The notes beneath the pieces are model-generated. The model had not been told where the DNA came from, did not search any database, and was given only the letters and a program-made list of their open reading frames with translations. From contig JAKISR010000074.1 in NCBI GenBank assembly GCA_021648465.1, forward strand, positions 1-7,516: 7,516 bases of DNA, in the 5' to 3' direction. The stretch is from Sulfurimonas sp. (GTDB taxonomy: Bacteria; Campylobacterota; Campylobacteria; Campylobacterales; Sulfurimonadaceae). Position numbers and translations under genes: made by a program. Positions 1 through 6,606 of the stretch are shown here, piece by piece (within the stretch, counting starts at the first letter, position 1; each line of letters starts with the position of its first letter).

Positions 1-35
1 TCTATCTTAAATTCATCTGTATATCTTGGTGGCAT
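1..35 (-). CDS. IS3-type transposase OrfA, N-terminal fragment (cut by window edge)
   Basis: The minus strand reads ATG at 35-33 and translates to MPPRYTDEFKI before the window ends. This matches the usual start of the helix-turn-helix OrfA proteins of IS3-family elements (M-x-x-R/K-Y-T/S-x-E-F-K), which bind the IS ends and are normally joined to the DDE integrase OrfB by a programmed frameshift. A Shine-Dalgarno AAAGG lies at 46-42 on the minus strand, six bases before the ATG. Only eleven residues are visible, so the family call rests on this short motif and on the IS-like leader. Whether the gene is intact cannot be seen. Confidence 0.6.
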   Translation of the reverse strand, partial: MPPRYTDEFKI

Positions 36-54
36 TTTTAACCTTTAATTATTG

Positions 55-73
55 ATAACAATCTTCTTGTTAT
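55..73. repeat. hairpin in the IS leader
   Basis: ATAACAA (55-61) and TTGTTAT (67-73) are perfect 7-bp inverted arms around a 5-base loop. The hairpin lies just upstream of the transposase ribosome-binding site. Such hairpins in IS leaders can affect transposase expression when transcription enters from outside, but that role is only an inference here. Confidence 0.4.
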
Positions 74-185
74 TTTATCTAATTAACTGATTAAATTTAT
101 GTCTCAATTATAGGGAACATTCCAACAGTTTATTAGAGAGATATTAATATTGCTTTATACTTCTCACTTAAAGACAGTGACTTTA

Positions 186-214
186 TGATAATAAAATAAA
201 CTTATAGATATAAT
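186..214 (+). promoter_or_regulatory. probable sigma-70 promoter of nrdB
   Basis: A perfect -10 hexamer TATAAT lies at 209-214, 28 bp before the nrdB start, giving a predicted transcript start near 221. The -35 position (186-191, TGATAA, 17-bp spacer) is a poor match, which is normal in Campylobacterota, where the -35 box is weakly conserved. A second possible -10 (TATACT, 156-161) lies further upstream. A TAAAG-N7-CTTTA dyad (169-185) lies just upstream of the -35 region and could be an operator. I see no NrdR box. Confidence 0.5.
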
Positions 215-241
215 CAAAAATTAAATTTTTGGAGCGAGTTA

Positions 242-1264
242 ATGAATAGAAAGAAAATATATAATCCCCAATCAACAGAACATGTAAATGATAGAAAAAT
301 TTTTGGTGGTGACCCAACAGGCATATTTGAGTTAAATAATATCAAATATCAGTGGGCATATAACCTTTGGGAGGTTATGTTAAATAATACTTGGTTTCCA
401 AAAGAGGTCGATATGACTCGTGATGTAAATGATTATAAAAACATTACACAATCTGAAAAAAATGCTTATGATAAAGCACTTTCACAACTTATCTTTATGG
501 ACTCACTTCAAACAAACAATTTAATTGATAATGTAAACCCTTATGTTACCTCTCCAGAGATAAACTTAATTCTTGTTCGTCAATCATTTGAAGAGGCTCT
601 TCATTCACAATCATACGCTGTCATGGTTGATAGTATTTCAACAAACTCTGAAGAGATTTATGAGTTATGGCGAACTGACATGATGTTAAAGAGTAAAAAT
701 GATGCAATAGCAAGTATATATGAAGAGCTTTCGGCCAACCCAACAGAGCATAATTTTTTAAAAGCTTGTTTTGCAAATCAAATTTTAGAGGGTATCTACT
801 TTTATAGTGGGTTTGCTTATCTTTATACTCTTGCTCGTTCAGGTAAAATGCTAGGCTCAGCCCAAATGATTAGATTTATTCAAAGGGATGAAGTCACTCA
901 CTTAGTTCTTTTTCAAAACCTTATCAATACTATTAGAAAAGAAAGATCAGATTTGTTTACAGACAAGCTAAAAGAGGAAGTTATAGTAATGTTTAAACAA
1001 GCTGTAAAATTAGAGAGTGACTGGGGTAAATATATAACTCAAGGTCAAATACTAGGCCTTACTGATGATATAGTTGAGCAGTATATTCAGTTTTTAGCTG
1101 ATGACAGACTTGAAGCTGTTGGATTTGAAAAACTTTATAATGTAGATAACCCTATTAAATGGGTTGATGATTTTTCAAAGTTTAACGACCAAAAAACCAA
1201 CTTTTTTGAAGGAACAGTTGCTAATTATTCAAAAGGTAGCCTTAGTTTTGATGATGACTTCTAA
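242..1264 (+). CDS. nrdB: ribonucleoside-diphosphate reductase, class Ia beta subunit
   Basis: This is the radical-generating small subunit of aerobic ribonucleotide reductase. With NrdA it converts ribonucleoside diphosphates to dNDPs in the cytoplasm. The 340-residue protein has every expected diiron ligand: Asp87 (FMDSLQ), Glu118 and His121 (EALHSQSY), Glu183 (ILEGIYFY), and Glu217 and His220 (RDEVTHL). Tyr125 occupies the radical-tyrosine position, which favours class Ia over the class Ic enzymes that have Phe there. The tail ending SFDDDF resembles the C-terminal peptide that docks into NrdA. GGAG (231-234) precedes the ATG by seven bases. No nrdA is adjacent; the alpha subunit gene must lie elsewhere. 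The gene heads the plus-strand block, and its last bases overlap the start of the next gene. Confidence 0.96.
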   Translation: MNRKKIYNPQSTEHVNDRKIFGGDPTGIFELNNIKYQWAYNLWEVMLNNTWFPKEVDMTRDVNDYKNITQSEKNAYDKALSQLIFMDSLQTNNLIDNVNPYVTSPEINLILVRQSFEEALHSQSYAVMVDSISTNSEEIYELWRTDMMLKSKNDAIASIYEELSANPTEHNFLKACFANQILEGIYFYSGFAYLYTLARSGKMLGSAQMIRFIQRDEVTHLVLFQNLINTIRKERSDLFTDKLKEEVIVMFKQAVKLESDWGKYITQGQILGLTDDIVEQYIQFLADDRLEAVGFEKLYNVDNPIKWVDDFSKFNDQKTNFFEGTVANYSKGSLSFDDDF

Positions 1265-1994
1265 AGAGGGGAGGTATAAACTCCGCTCACTTCTCTTTGA
1301 TACAACAATAGATGATTATAATATCAACTTACAAACTCTTTTATTATACATAAATGAAGCACCTTTAAAATCTTTAATAGTAGCACCAGAGGTGTGTTTG
1401 AGTGGTTTTGATTATGATAATTTTGATGAGGTTTGTGAGTTTTCACTTTTTGCTATACAGAAGATAAAAGATGCCTCTAAAGGTAAAATTATAATTTTAA
1501 CGATGATTGAAAAAAGGGATGGTGAAATTTTTAATTTTGCTAAAATTTTTTATAATGGTGAAATTGTTTATGAGCGTGCTAAAGCAAGACTTTTTCGTTT
1601 TGGTGATGAACATAAGTATATGTCTGAGGGGAGTGATAAAGATATTAAAATAATTGAAGTTGATGGTATTAAAATAGGGATAATTATCTGTTTTGAACTC
1701 CGATTTAAAGAGATTTGGCAAAAACTAGAGGGGTGTGATGTCATAGCTGTACCATCATGGTGGGGAGTTTTAAGAACTGAACATTTTAAAGCTTTAACCC
1801 ACTCTTTAGCTATAATTAATCAGTGTTATGTTGTTGCAAGTGATTCTCTTAATGCAGAGTGTACAAAAATGAGTGGGATAATAAGACCACATGGAGAAGA
1901 CGAAAGAAACGGGAATAAGCCTTGCTTAGAAGTTGTGTATGATAGAAAAGAAATTAGTACAATGAGACGATATATGGATATCGGTATAAAATAA
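1251..1994 (+). CDS. carbon-nitrogen hydrolase (nitrilase superfamily)
   Basis: This is a cytoplasmic amidase or nitrilase-fold enzyme that cleaves a C-N bond in an unknown small amide. In the 247-residue form the catalytic triad is clear: Glu47 (APEVCLSGFDYDNF), Lys111 (RAKARLF) and Cys147 (IIICFELRFKE), followed by the conserved VPSWW segment. The reading frame stays open upstream to an ATG at 1164, but those extra residues lie wholly inside nrdB and do not look like family sequence. I therefore start at one of two adjacent ATGs (1251 or 1254), giving a 14- or 11-base overlap with nrdB and likely translational coupling. The start remains uncertain: the best Shine-Dalgarno-like sequence (GGGGAGG, 1268-1274) lies inside the frame with no usable start codon after it. 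The substrate cannot be assigned. Confidence 0.88.
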   Translation: MMTSKEGRYKLRSLLFDTTIDDYNINLQTLLLYINEAPLKSLIVAPEVCLSGFDYDNFDEVCEFSLFAIQKIKDASKGKIIILTMIEKRDGEIFNFAKIFYNGEIVYERAKARLFRFGDEHKYMSEGSDKDIKIIEVDGIKIGIIICFELRFKEIWQKLEGCDVIAVPSWWGVLRTEHFKALTHSLAIINQCYVVASDSLNAECTKMSGIIRPHGEDERNGNKPCLEVVYDRKEISTMRRYMDIGIK

Positions 1995-1995
1995 T

Positions 1996-2634
1996 TTGAA
2001 TAGAATAGTTGCTACAAAAACTGCTCGTTTGGCACAAGAATGCCATGATAAATTTGCTTTAAATGAAAATGTAAAAAGTGCTATTTCTAAAACAAATAGA
2101 GAAGAGTTCGTTCCAACTGGCTTTAGACATAATGCTTATAAATTAGATGCTCTGCCTTTAAGTTCAGCACAGTGGATAAGCTCACCTCTAACAGTTGCTA
2201 AAATGACTCACTATCTAAAGCCTGATGGTGCAGATAGAGTTTTAGAAGTTGGTTGTGGAAGTGGCTATCAAGCGGCAGTTCTTTCACATCTTTTTCGTGG
2301 TGTTTTTACAATAGAGAGGATTGAGAAGTTAATTATTCAAGCAAAAGCACGTTTTAGAGATTTAGATATAAAAAATATTCACACAAGAACAGATGACGGA
2401 CAAAATGGTTGGATTCAGTATGCTCCATACGATAGAATTCTTTTTTCAGCAACTGCAAAAGAGATACCACAAAAACTTTTTGAACAACTTCGTGATGGTG
2501 GAATTTTGGTTGCTCCGATACAAAAAGGAAATAAACAAATAATAACTCGTTTTACAAAGACAGGAGAATCTTTTGATAAAGAAGAGTTAGAAGAGTGTGA
2601 TTTTGTTCCTATTTTAGATGGAGTTCAAAGGTAA
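1996..2634 (+). CDS. pcm: protein-L-isoaspartate O-methyltransferase
   Basis: The product uses S-adenosylmethionine to methylate isoaspartyl residues in damaged proteins, starting their repair. The 212-residue protein has SAM motif I (VLEVGCGSG, 82-90), a DDG acidic segment at 133-135, the motif II region YDRILFSATAKEIP, and a C-terminal FVPILDGVQR like the usual FVPL-x-GG ending. The substrate-side segment reads AQWISSPLTVAKMT (58-71), where many bacterial Pcm proteins have GQTIS. The start is a TTG, one base after the previous stop codon. An in-frame stop at 1987-1989 excludes upstream starts, and no clear Shine-Dalgarno is visible, so reinitiation by ribosomes finishing the hydrolase gene is likely. 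Overall fold and family are clear; activity on isoaspartate is inferred. Confidence 0.9.
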   Translation: MNRIVATKTARLAQECHDKFALNENVKSAISKTNREEFVPTGFRHNAYKLDALPLSSAQWISSPLTVAKMTHYLKPDGADRVLEVGCGSGYQAAVLSHLFRGVFTIERIEKLIIQAKARFRDLDIKNIHTRTDDGQNGWIQYAPYDRILFSATAKEIPQKLFEQLRDGGILVAPIQKGNKQIITRFTKTGESFDKEELEECDFVPILDGVQR

Positions 2635-2647
2635 AAACATAAGTTAT

Positions 2648-2680
2648 TTTAGTGTAGAATAACACTAAAGGATACCCTTT
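2648..2680 (+). repeat. hairpins in the pcm-thyX gap
   Basis: TTTAGTGT (2648-2655) and ACACTAAA (2662-2669) form a perfect 8-bp stem with a 6-base loop. An overlapping smaller dyad, AAAGG (2667-2671) with CCTTT (2676-2680), could form instead. There is no run of T after either stem, so a strong intrinsic terminator is unlikely. The structure could modulate readthrough, protect an mRNA end or be an operator. It ends about 11 bases before the thyX Shine-Dalgarno (AGGA, 2691-2694). Confidence 0.45.
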
Positions 2681-2700
2681 AATAAAAAGCAGGATAAAAT

Positions 2701-3534
2701 ATGAAAGATATGTACGGTATTAAGTATTCTAAACCAGAAGTACTTTTAATGCAAGATACTGGTATAGGTGTGGCTGAAACGGCGGCTAGAACTTGTTATG
2801 ATTCATTTGAAAACAGTGAAAATGAAGTTATCCAATCAATAGAACACAGTATGCCAAGTGAGCAAATGCGTAATGATATAAATCATTTAGAGGACTCTAA
2901 TCTTCTAAATGATTTAGCTTGGACATATTTTCACCACTCTATTTTAGAGCATGCAAACCTATCTTTTTTGATTCGTGGAACAAGCAGAGGAGTTCTTCAA
3001 GAACATGCAAGACACCGTATACAAGCTATATCTGTAAGAAGCACACGTTATACAATGGGCTCTATTATAAATGCTTTTGTTGTTGCTAAAATTGCTGAAG
3101 ATAAAGATTTTTTTCTCCAAAAGGTTCTTGAATTTGATATGTTTGTTACTTGTGATGAAGAGTATAATAAAATTGAAATAGGTACTATGTATTACAAGTT
3201 AGATTATCAATCCAAAATGGTAAAAGATTTTTATTCCATTGCCGTGGCAAAAAGTTCATTAAAGTATTTAGAAGATTTTGATGGCAACTCAGAAGCTCTT
3301 TTTAAGGCACTTCAATCAGGTAAAAAGAAACGTAATGCTGGCGATGCTTTTAAGCATGTAATAAGTGATAATGTAAAAGTTGATATGGTGGTAACTTTTA
3401 ATCTTAGAAGTCTTAAAAACTACCTTACACTTAGAAACAGTGGCGCAGCATTTTTTCAAATAAGATGGCTTGCTCAAGAGATGATAAAACAGATACCAGC
3501 AAAGTATTTGGATTTAATAATTAAAAAGAAGTAG
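2701..3534 (+). CDS. thyX: FAD-dependent thymidylate synthase ThyX
   Basis: ThyX makes dTMP from dUMP using methylene-tetrahydrofolate, FAD and NADPH, replacing ThyA in many Campylobacterota. The signature RHR-x7-S is present at residues 104-114, followed by TRYT. HHSILEHANLSF (78-89) supplies the conserved His before it, and NLRSLKNYLTLR (234-245) is the Arg-rich dUMP-binding segment near the C-terminus. At 277 residues it is longer than the roughly 205-250 usual for the family; the extra length lies between the signature and the C-terminal segment. Ala109 sits where many family members have Ser (RHRxxS). AGGA at 2691-2694 gives a good ribosome site six bases before the ATG. It shares the block with nrdB and dgt, the other deoxynucleotide genes. 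Confidence 0.93.
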   Translation: MKDMYGIKYSKPEVLLMQDTGIGVAETAARTCYDSFENSENEVIQSIEHSMPSEQMRNDINHLEDSNLLNDLAWTYFHHSILEHANLSFLIRGTSRGVLQEHARHRIQAISVRSTRYTMGSIINAFVVAKIAEDKDFFLQKVLEFDMFVTCDEEYNKIEIGTMYYKLDYQSKMVKDFYSIAVAKSSLKYLEDFDGNSEALFKALQSGKKKRNAGDAFKHVISDNVKVDMVVTFNLRSLKNYLTLRNSGAAFFQIRWLAQEMIKQIPAKYLDLIIKKK

Positions 3535-3539
3535 ATAAA

Positions 3540-3749
3540 ATGTATAAATATATATTACTAATTACTATTATGTTTAGTGGGTGCTCAAATATTGAGTTTA
3601 ATGCTGCTATGTGTGATAAAATCGAGTCTGAATTAACACCAGACATACTTGCAGAATGTAGAGATTATAATGAGGAAGAAGCACAAAAAGCATTTGATAA
3701 AACTAAAACTTCAACTGAAAACAAAGAAGATTTAAAATTTCAAAAGTAA
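3540..3749 (+). CDS. small predicted lipoprotein, function unknown
   Basis: This 69-residue product starts with a short signal (MYKYILLITIMFSGC) whose MFSGC approximates a lipobox, so Cys15 would be lipidated by Lgt and the signal removed by LspA. Ser follows the Cys, which does not suggest inner-membrane retention. The mature part is about 55 residues, hydrophilic, rich in Glu, Asp and Lys, with two further cysteines (25 and 40) that could form a disulfide in the periplasm. The gene begins five bases after the thyX stop and has only a weak purine-rich ribosome site (AAGAAG), so coupling to thyX is likely. I do not recognise a family. The lipobox with Phe at -3 is imperfect. Confidence 0.7.
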   Translation: MYKYILLITIMFSGCSNIEFNAAMCDKIESELTPDILAECRDYNEEEAQKAFDKTKTSTENKEDLKFQK

Positions 3750-3765
3750 GACAGGAAAGTAGTAT

Positions 3766-4320
3766 ATGAGTTTAGAAAAAGAGTTACAGAGTAGAAGCGG
3801 CTTTAAGTGTGAATTATGTGAAAGTGAGAAAGAGCTGAATATTTTAGAAGTTTCTCCATCTGATGGAAGTGTAGAACAATCAATTTATGTATGTGTTACT
3901 TGTAAAAACCAAATTCAAAATCTTGATACAATAGATGAAAAACATTTTAATTGTCTAAATGATAGTATGTGGAGTGAAATATCTGCTGTTAAAGTTAGCT
4001 CTTTTAGATTGCTAAATACTTTAGGTCGCCAAGATTTAATAGATATGATGTATTTAGAAGATGATGAGAAAATTTGGGCTGAAGCAGGAACGAGAAGTGA
4101 GGATACACTAGTTTATAAAGATACAAATGGTGTAACGCTTCAGGTTGGAGATACAGCAGTAATTACAAAAGATTTAGATGTTAAAGGGACTGGCTTTACG
4201 GCAAAGCGTGGAACAGCTGTTAGAAATATTGGTTTAGTTCCAAATGATGCCAAGCACATAGAAGGTCGCGTAAATGGAGTAAAAATTCATATACTTACAA
4301 AATATCTTAAAAAATTATAA
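3766..4320 (+). CDS. yjdM: PhnA/YjdM-family zinc-ribbon protein
   Basis: The 184-residue protein has an N-terminal zinc ribbon with two CxxC pairs (Cys15/Cys18 in CELC and Cys43/Cys46 in CVTC). It ends with the PhnA domain from about residue 116: DTNGVTLQVGDTAVITKDL, then VKGTGFTAKRGTAVRNI and the terminal VKIHILTKYLKKL. The family was named for its position near the E. coli phosphonate genes, but it is not the phosphonoacetate hydrolase also called PhnA, and its role is unknown. The linker of about 60 residues between the two parts is longer than in the short (about 110-residue) E. coli protein. AGGAAA (3753-3758) is the ribosome site. No phosphonate genes are nearby, so a phosphonate role is not supported. 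Confidence 0.9.
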   Translation: MSLEKELQSRSGFKCELCESEKELNILEVSPSDGSVEQSIYVCVTCKNQIQNLDTIDEKHFNCLNDSMWSEISAVKVSSFRLLNTLGRQDLIDMMYLEDDEKIWAEAGTRSEDTLVYKDTNGVTLQVGDTAVITKDLDVKGTGFTAKRGTAVRNIGLVPNDAKHIEGRVNGVKIHILTKYLKKL

Positions 4321-4331
4321 CTAAGATTTAA

Positions 4332-5495
4332 ATGAATCCTTTAAAAGCTATAGCTTTAAATGTATCTGCTCCTTTATTTATATCTTTATTTTTTGCTTCC
4401 TTAGCTTTTAATTGGATAAAAATTCCAGAAACTATTTTTGATTTAATTCCTTATCTATTTTATGCAATTAGTATACTTATCTTGTGGGTGTCTTGGCATT
4501 TTAATCGCAATAAGTTTATATTTATAATTATTCCACTTTTACTTATATACATAGGGTTTGAATATTTTAGTGCAAAAAGAGCGACAAATTTATTTTTGTA
4601 TAGCTCACTTTTATACCCTTTGCATCTGCTTATCTTCCTTATACTAAAAGAGAGAGGATTATTTTCAATCTGGGGTATTGGTAAAATTATTTTTTTCTTT
4701 TTTGAAATAGCAACTGTATTATATTTTATATATTATCCAAATATAGATTTAATTGAATTTTTTAAAATAAAACTGTTTGCGCTCTCTTTTTACCCACTAA
4801 AAGATTTATCTGTAGCAATTGGTATATTTGTATCATCTATGATGGTTATACTTGTTATGTTTAATAGATATCTAATATATAATAGCTCATTTCTTATGTT
4901 AGTATTTACTTTTTATGGCGGATTTTATCTTTTGAAAACACCGCATGCTATTGAACTTTCACTATTGGCAATGAGTATTATCATCTTCATCTTGTTGATA
5001 AGAGAATCTCACAGGCTAGCTTTTTATGATGAGCTTACATCTCTTCCTGGAAGAAGAGCATTGGTAGAAGATATGGAAAAACTAGGGATGAAGTACTCAC
5101 TTTCTATGATAGATATAGATCATTTTAAAAAATTTAATGACACATATGGACATGATACTGGTGATGAGGTTTTAAAGATGGTTGCTTCAAGATTAGCAGA
5201 TGTAGGTGGTGGCGGAAAAGCTTATAGGTATGGAGGGGAAGAGTTTGTACTACTTTTTCCATCAAAAGAGTTAATAGATGCTTATACACATACAGATATT
5301 TTAAGAGAGATTATTTCTAAAAGCCCATTTAATGTAAGAAATAAAAAGCAATTAAAGGTAATATATATAAATATTTCATCAGGAGTTGTACAAAATAATT
5401 CAAAAGATAAAGATCCATTTGCAGTAATGAAAAGAGCAGACGATGCTCTTTATAAAGCAAAAAAAGCTGGAAGAAATAAAGTTATAAAAGCATGA
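4332..5495 (+). CDS. membrane-bound GGDEF diguanylate cyclase
   Basis: The protein should make cyclic di-GMP from two GTP at the inner membrane. Residues 1 to about 224 are strongly hydrophobic, with seven or eight likely membrane segments (about 10-28, 40-57, 62-79, 86-105, 117-137, 160-178, 184-201, 207-224) forming an unnamed sensor region. The GGDEF domain follows from DELTSLPGRRAL (233-244). Catalytic residues are intact: GGEEF at 301-305, Asp261 and Asn269 in DIDHFKKFND, and Asp278 in GHDTGDEV. The inhibitory RxxD site expected five residues before GGEEF is absent, replaced by a glycine run (VGGGGKAYRY). No EAL or HD-GYP domain follows. It starts 11 bases after the phnA stop with a weak ribosome site (TAAGAT). 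Confidence 0.93.
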   Translation: MNPLKAIALNVSAPLFISLFFASLAFNWIKIPETIFDLIPYLFYAISILILWVSWHFNRNKFIFIIIPLLLIYIGFEYFSAKRATNLFLYSSLLYPLHLLIFLILKERGLFSIWGIGKIIFFFFEIATVLYFIYYPNIDLIEFFKIKLFALSFYPLKDLSVAIGIFVSSMMVILVMFNRYLIYNSSFLMLVFTFYGGFYLLKTPHAIELSLLAMSIIIFILLIRESHRLAFYDELTSLPGRRALVEDMEKLGMKYSLSMIDIDHFKKFNDTYGHDTGDEVLKMVASRLADVGGGGKAYRYGGEEFVLLFPSKELIDAYTHTDILREIISKSPFNVRNKKQLKVIYINISSGVVQNNSKDKDPFAVMKRADDALYKAKKAGRNKVIKA

Positions 5496-5507
5496 AAGGC
5501 AATAATT

Positions 5508-6602
5508 ATGAAAGCAGAGAGTAGATTTTATAAAATAGACGATGATTTTAGAAACCATTATGCAAGAGATAGAGATAGAATTATTCACTCAGGTAGTTTT
5601 AGAAAACTAGAGTATAAAACACAAGTTTTTTTAAATCAAGAAGGTGATTTTTTTCGAACACGCCTTACTCATTCTATAGAAGTGTCACAAATTGCACGCT
5701 CCATCACTTCTCACTTAGGGCTTAATGAATCACTGGCGGAAGCTATTGCGCTTGCACATGATTTGGGGCATACCCCTTTTGGTCATATTGGTGGTGATAC
5801 ACTTGATGAATGTTTAAAGTTTGATGGATTTAGTAATGGCTTTGAGCATAATTTTCAAAGCTTTAGAGTAGTTTCTTCATTAGAGAAAAGATATAAAAGT
5901 TTTGATGGATTAAATCTTACCTTTGCAACGCTAGAGGGAATTTTAAAACATTCATATCCGTACAAAAAAAGTTTTTTACCATCTATTATAGATGAGAAAT
6001 TTAATCTTGGTACACACCCATCTATAGAAGCGATGATTGTTGATCGTGCTGATGAGATAGCCTATATGAGCCATGATATAGACGACGGTATAAATTCAGG
6101 ACTGATAAATTTTGATGATTTAAAAGAGAGCAGTCTTATACAAAAAATATTGACAAAAGTAAAAAGTGAAGATATAGATGAATCAGAAGATGAGATATTT
6201 CGTTACCGTTTTAGCTCACACCTGATTAATTATCTAATATACTCTCTTATAATATACTCAAAAAATAAAATTGATAACAGTAAGATTCTTAGTGCTACAC
6301 TTGATAGTAAAACTAAATTACCTGTTGGGTTTGAACCAGAATTAGAAACACAAATAAAAAAACTTAAAAAACTTCTTTTTACTAAATTGTATCAACATAA
6401 AGATATTATGGTGAAAATGTTTGCAGGCCAACAAGCTATAAAAGGGCTTTATAATGGGCTAATGCAAGAACCAAAGATGTTAAGTGAGTTTTATTATAAA
6501 CAACTTGACACTAAAAATAAACATAGAGTAATTGCTGATTACATAGCCTCACTTAGTGATAGATATGCACTTTCATTTTATAATGAAATGTATGGTAGAT
6601 AG
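5508..6602 (+). CDS. dgt: HD-domain deoxyguanosinetriphosphate triphosphohydrolase-like protein
   Basis: Dgt enzymes hydrolyse dGTP or other dNTPs to the deoxynucleoside plus tripolyphosphate, in the cytoplasm. The 364-residue protein shows the full HD metal site: His55 in RTRLTHSIEVSQIAR, His84-Asp85 in AHDLGHTPFGHIGGD, and Asp182 in DRADEIAYMSHDIDDG. It also has the EHNFQSFR segment (113-120) typical of this family. Its length is that of the shorter dGTPase-like group rather than the 505-residue E. coli Dgt, and its preference among dNTPs is unknown. AAAGG (5495-5499) precedes the ATG by eight bases and overlaps the TGA of the cyclase gene, so the two are probably coupled. It is the last plus-strand gene of the block; no clear terminator follows. 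Confidence 0.93.
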   Translation: MKAESRFYKIDDDFRNHYARDRDRIIHSGSFRKLEYKTQVFLNQEGDFFRTRLTHSIEVSQIARSITSHLGLNESLAEAIALAHDLGHTPFGHIGGDTLDECLKFDGFSNGFEHNFQSFRVVSSLEKRYKSFDGLNLTFATLEGILKHSYPYKKSFLPSIIDEKFNLGTHPSIEAMIVDRADEIAYMSHDIDDGINSGLINFDDLKESSLIQKILTKVKSEDIDESEDEIFRYRFSSHLINYLIYSLIIYSKNKIDNSKILSATLDSKTKLPVGFEPELETQIKKLKKLLFTKLYQHKDIMVKMFAGQQAIKGLYNGLMQEPKMLSEFYYKQLDTKNKHRVIADYIASLSDRYALSFYNEMYGR

Positions 6603-6606
6603 TAAT

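Larger units (their letters stand above)
1..127 (-). mobile_element. right end of a probable IS3-family insertion sequence (partial)
   Basis: The minus strand carries the start of an OrfA-like transposase gene running off the left edge, preceded by about 90 bp of non-coding DNA typical of an IS leader. Read on the minus strand from about position 127 inward, the sequence begins TGTTGGAATGTTCCC and continues into AATTGAGACA, which fits an IS3-type terminal repeat that starts with TG. The exact end is inferred: the other terminus is outside the window, so neither the inverted-repeat partner nor the target duplication can be checked. An end a few bases further right (up to about 134) is possible. 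The element sits about 110 bp upstream of nrdB and points away from it. Confidence 0.6.

Noticed and set aside
1164..1250. Upstream extension of the C-N hydrolase to an ATG at 1164
   Set aside because: The 29 added residues come entirely from nrdB coding sequence in another frame and do not look like a nitrilase N-terminus.
1497..1721. Minus-strand open frame of 74 codons
   Set aside because: It lies wholly inside the C-N hydrolase gene, opposite its catalytic Lys and Cys region, and its Phe/Asn/Ile-rich product looks like antisense of AT-rich coding DNA.
3766..4320. Phosphonoacetate hydrolase function from the name PhnA
   Set aside because: The protein is the zinc-ribbon PhnA/YjdM family, which is unrelated to the hydrolase, and there are no phosphonate genes in the window.
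5400..5588. Minus-strand open frame of 62 codons
   Set aside because: It spans the end of the cyclase gene and the start of dgt on the opposite strand, and its Ser/Cys/Phe-rich product resembles no protein family.
5508..6602. dgt as part of a dedicated anti-phage system
   Set aside because: Some dNTPases defend against phage, but here dgt sits with housekeeping genes and no typical defence partner is present; kept only as a test suggestion.
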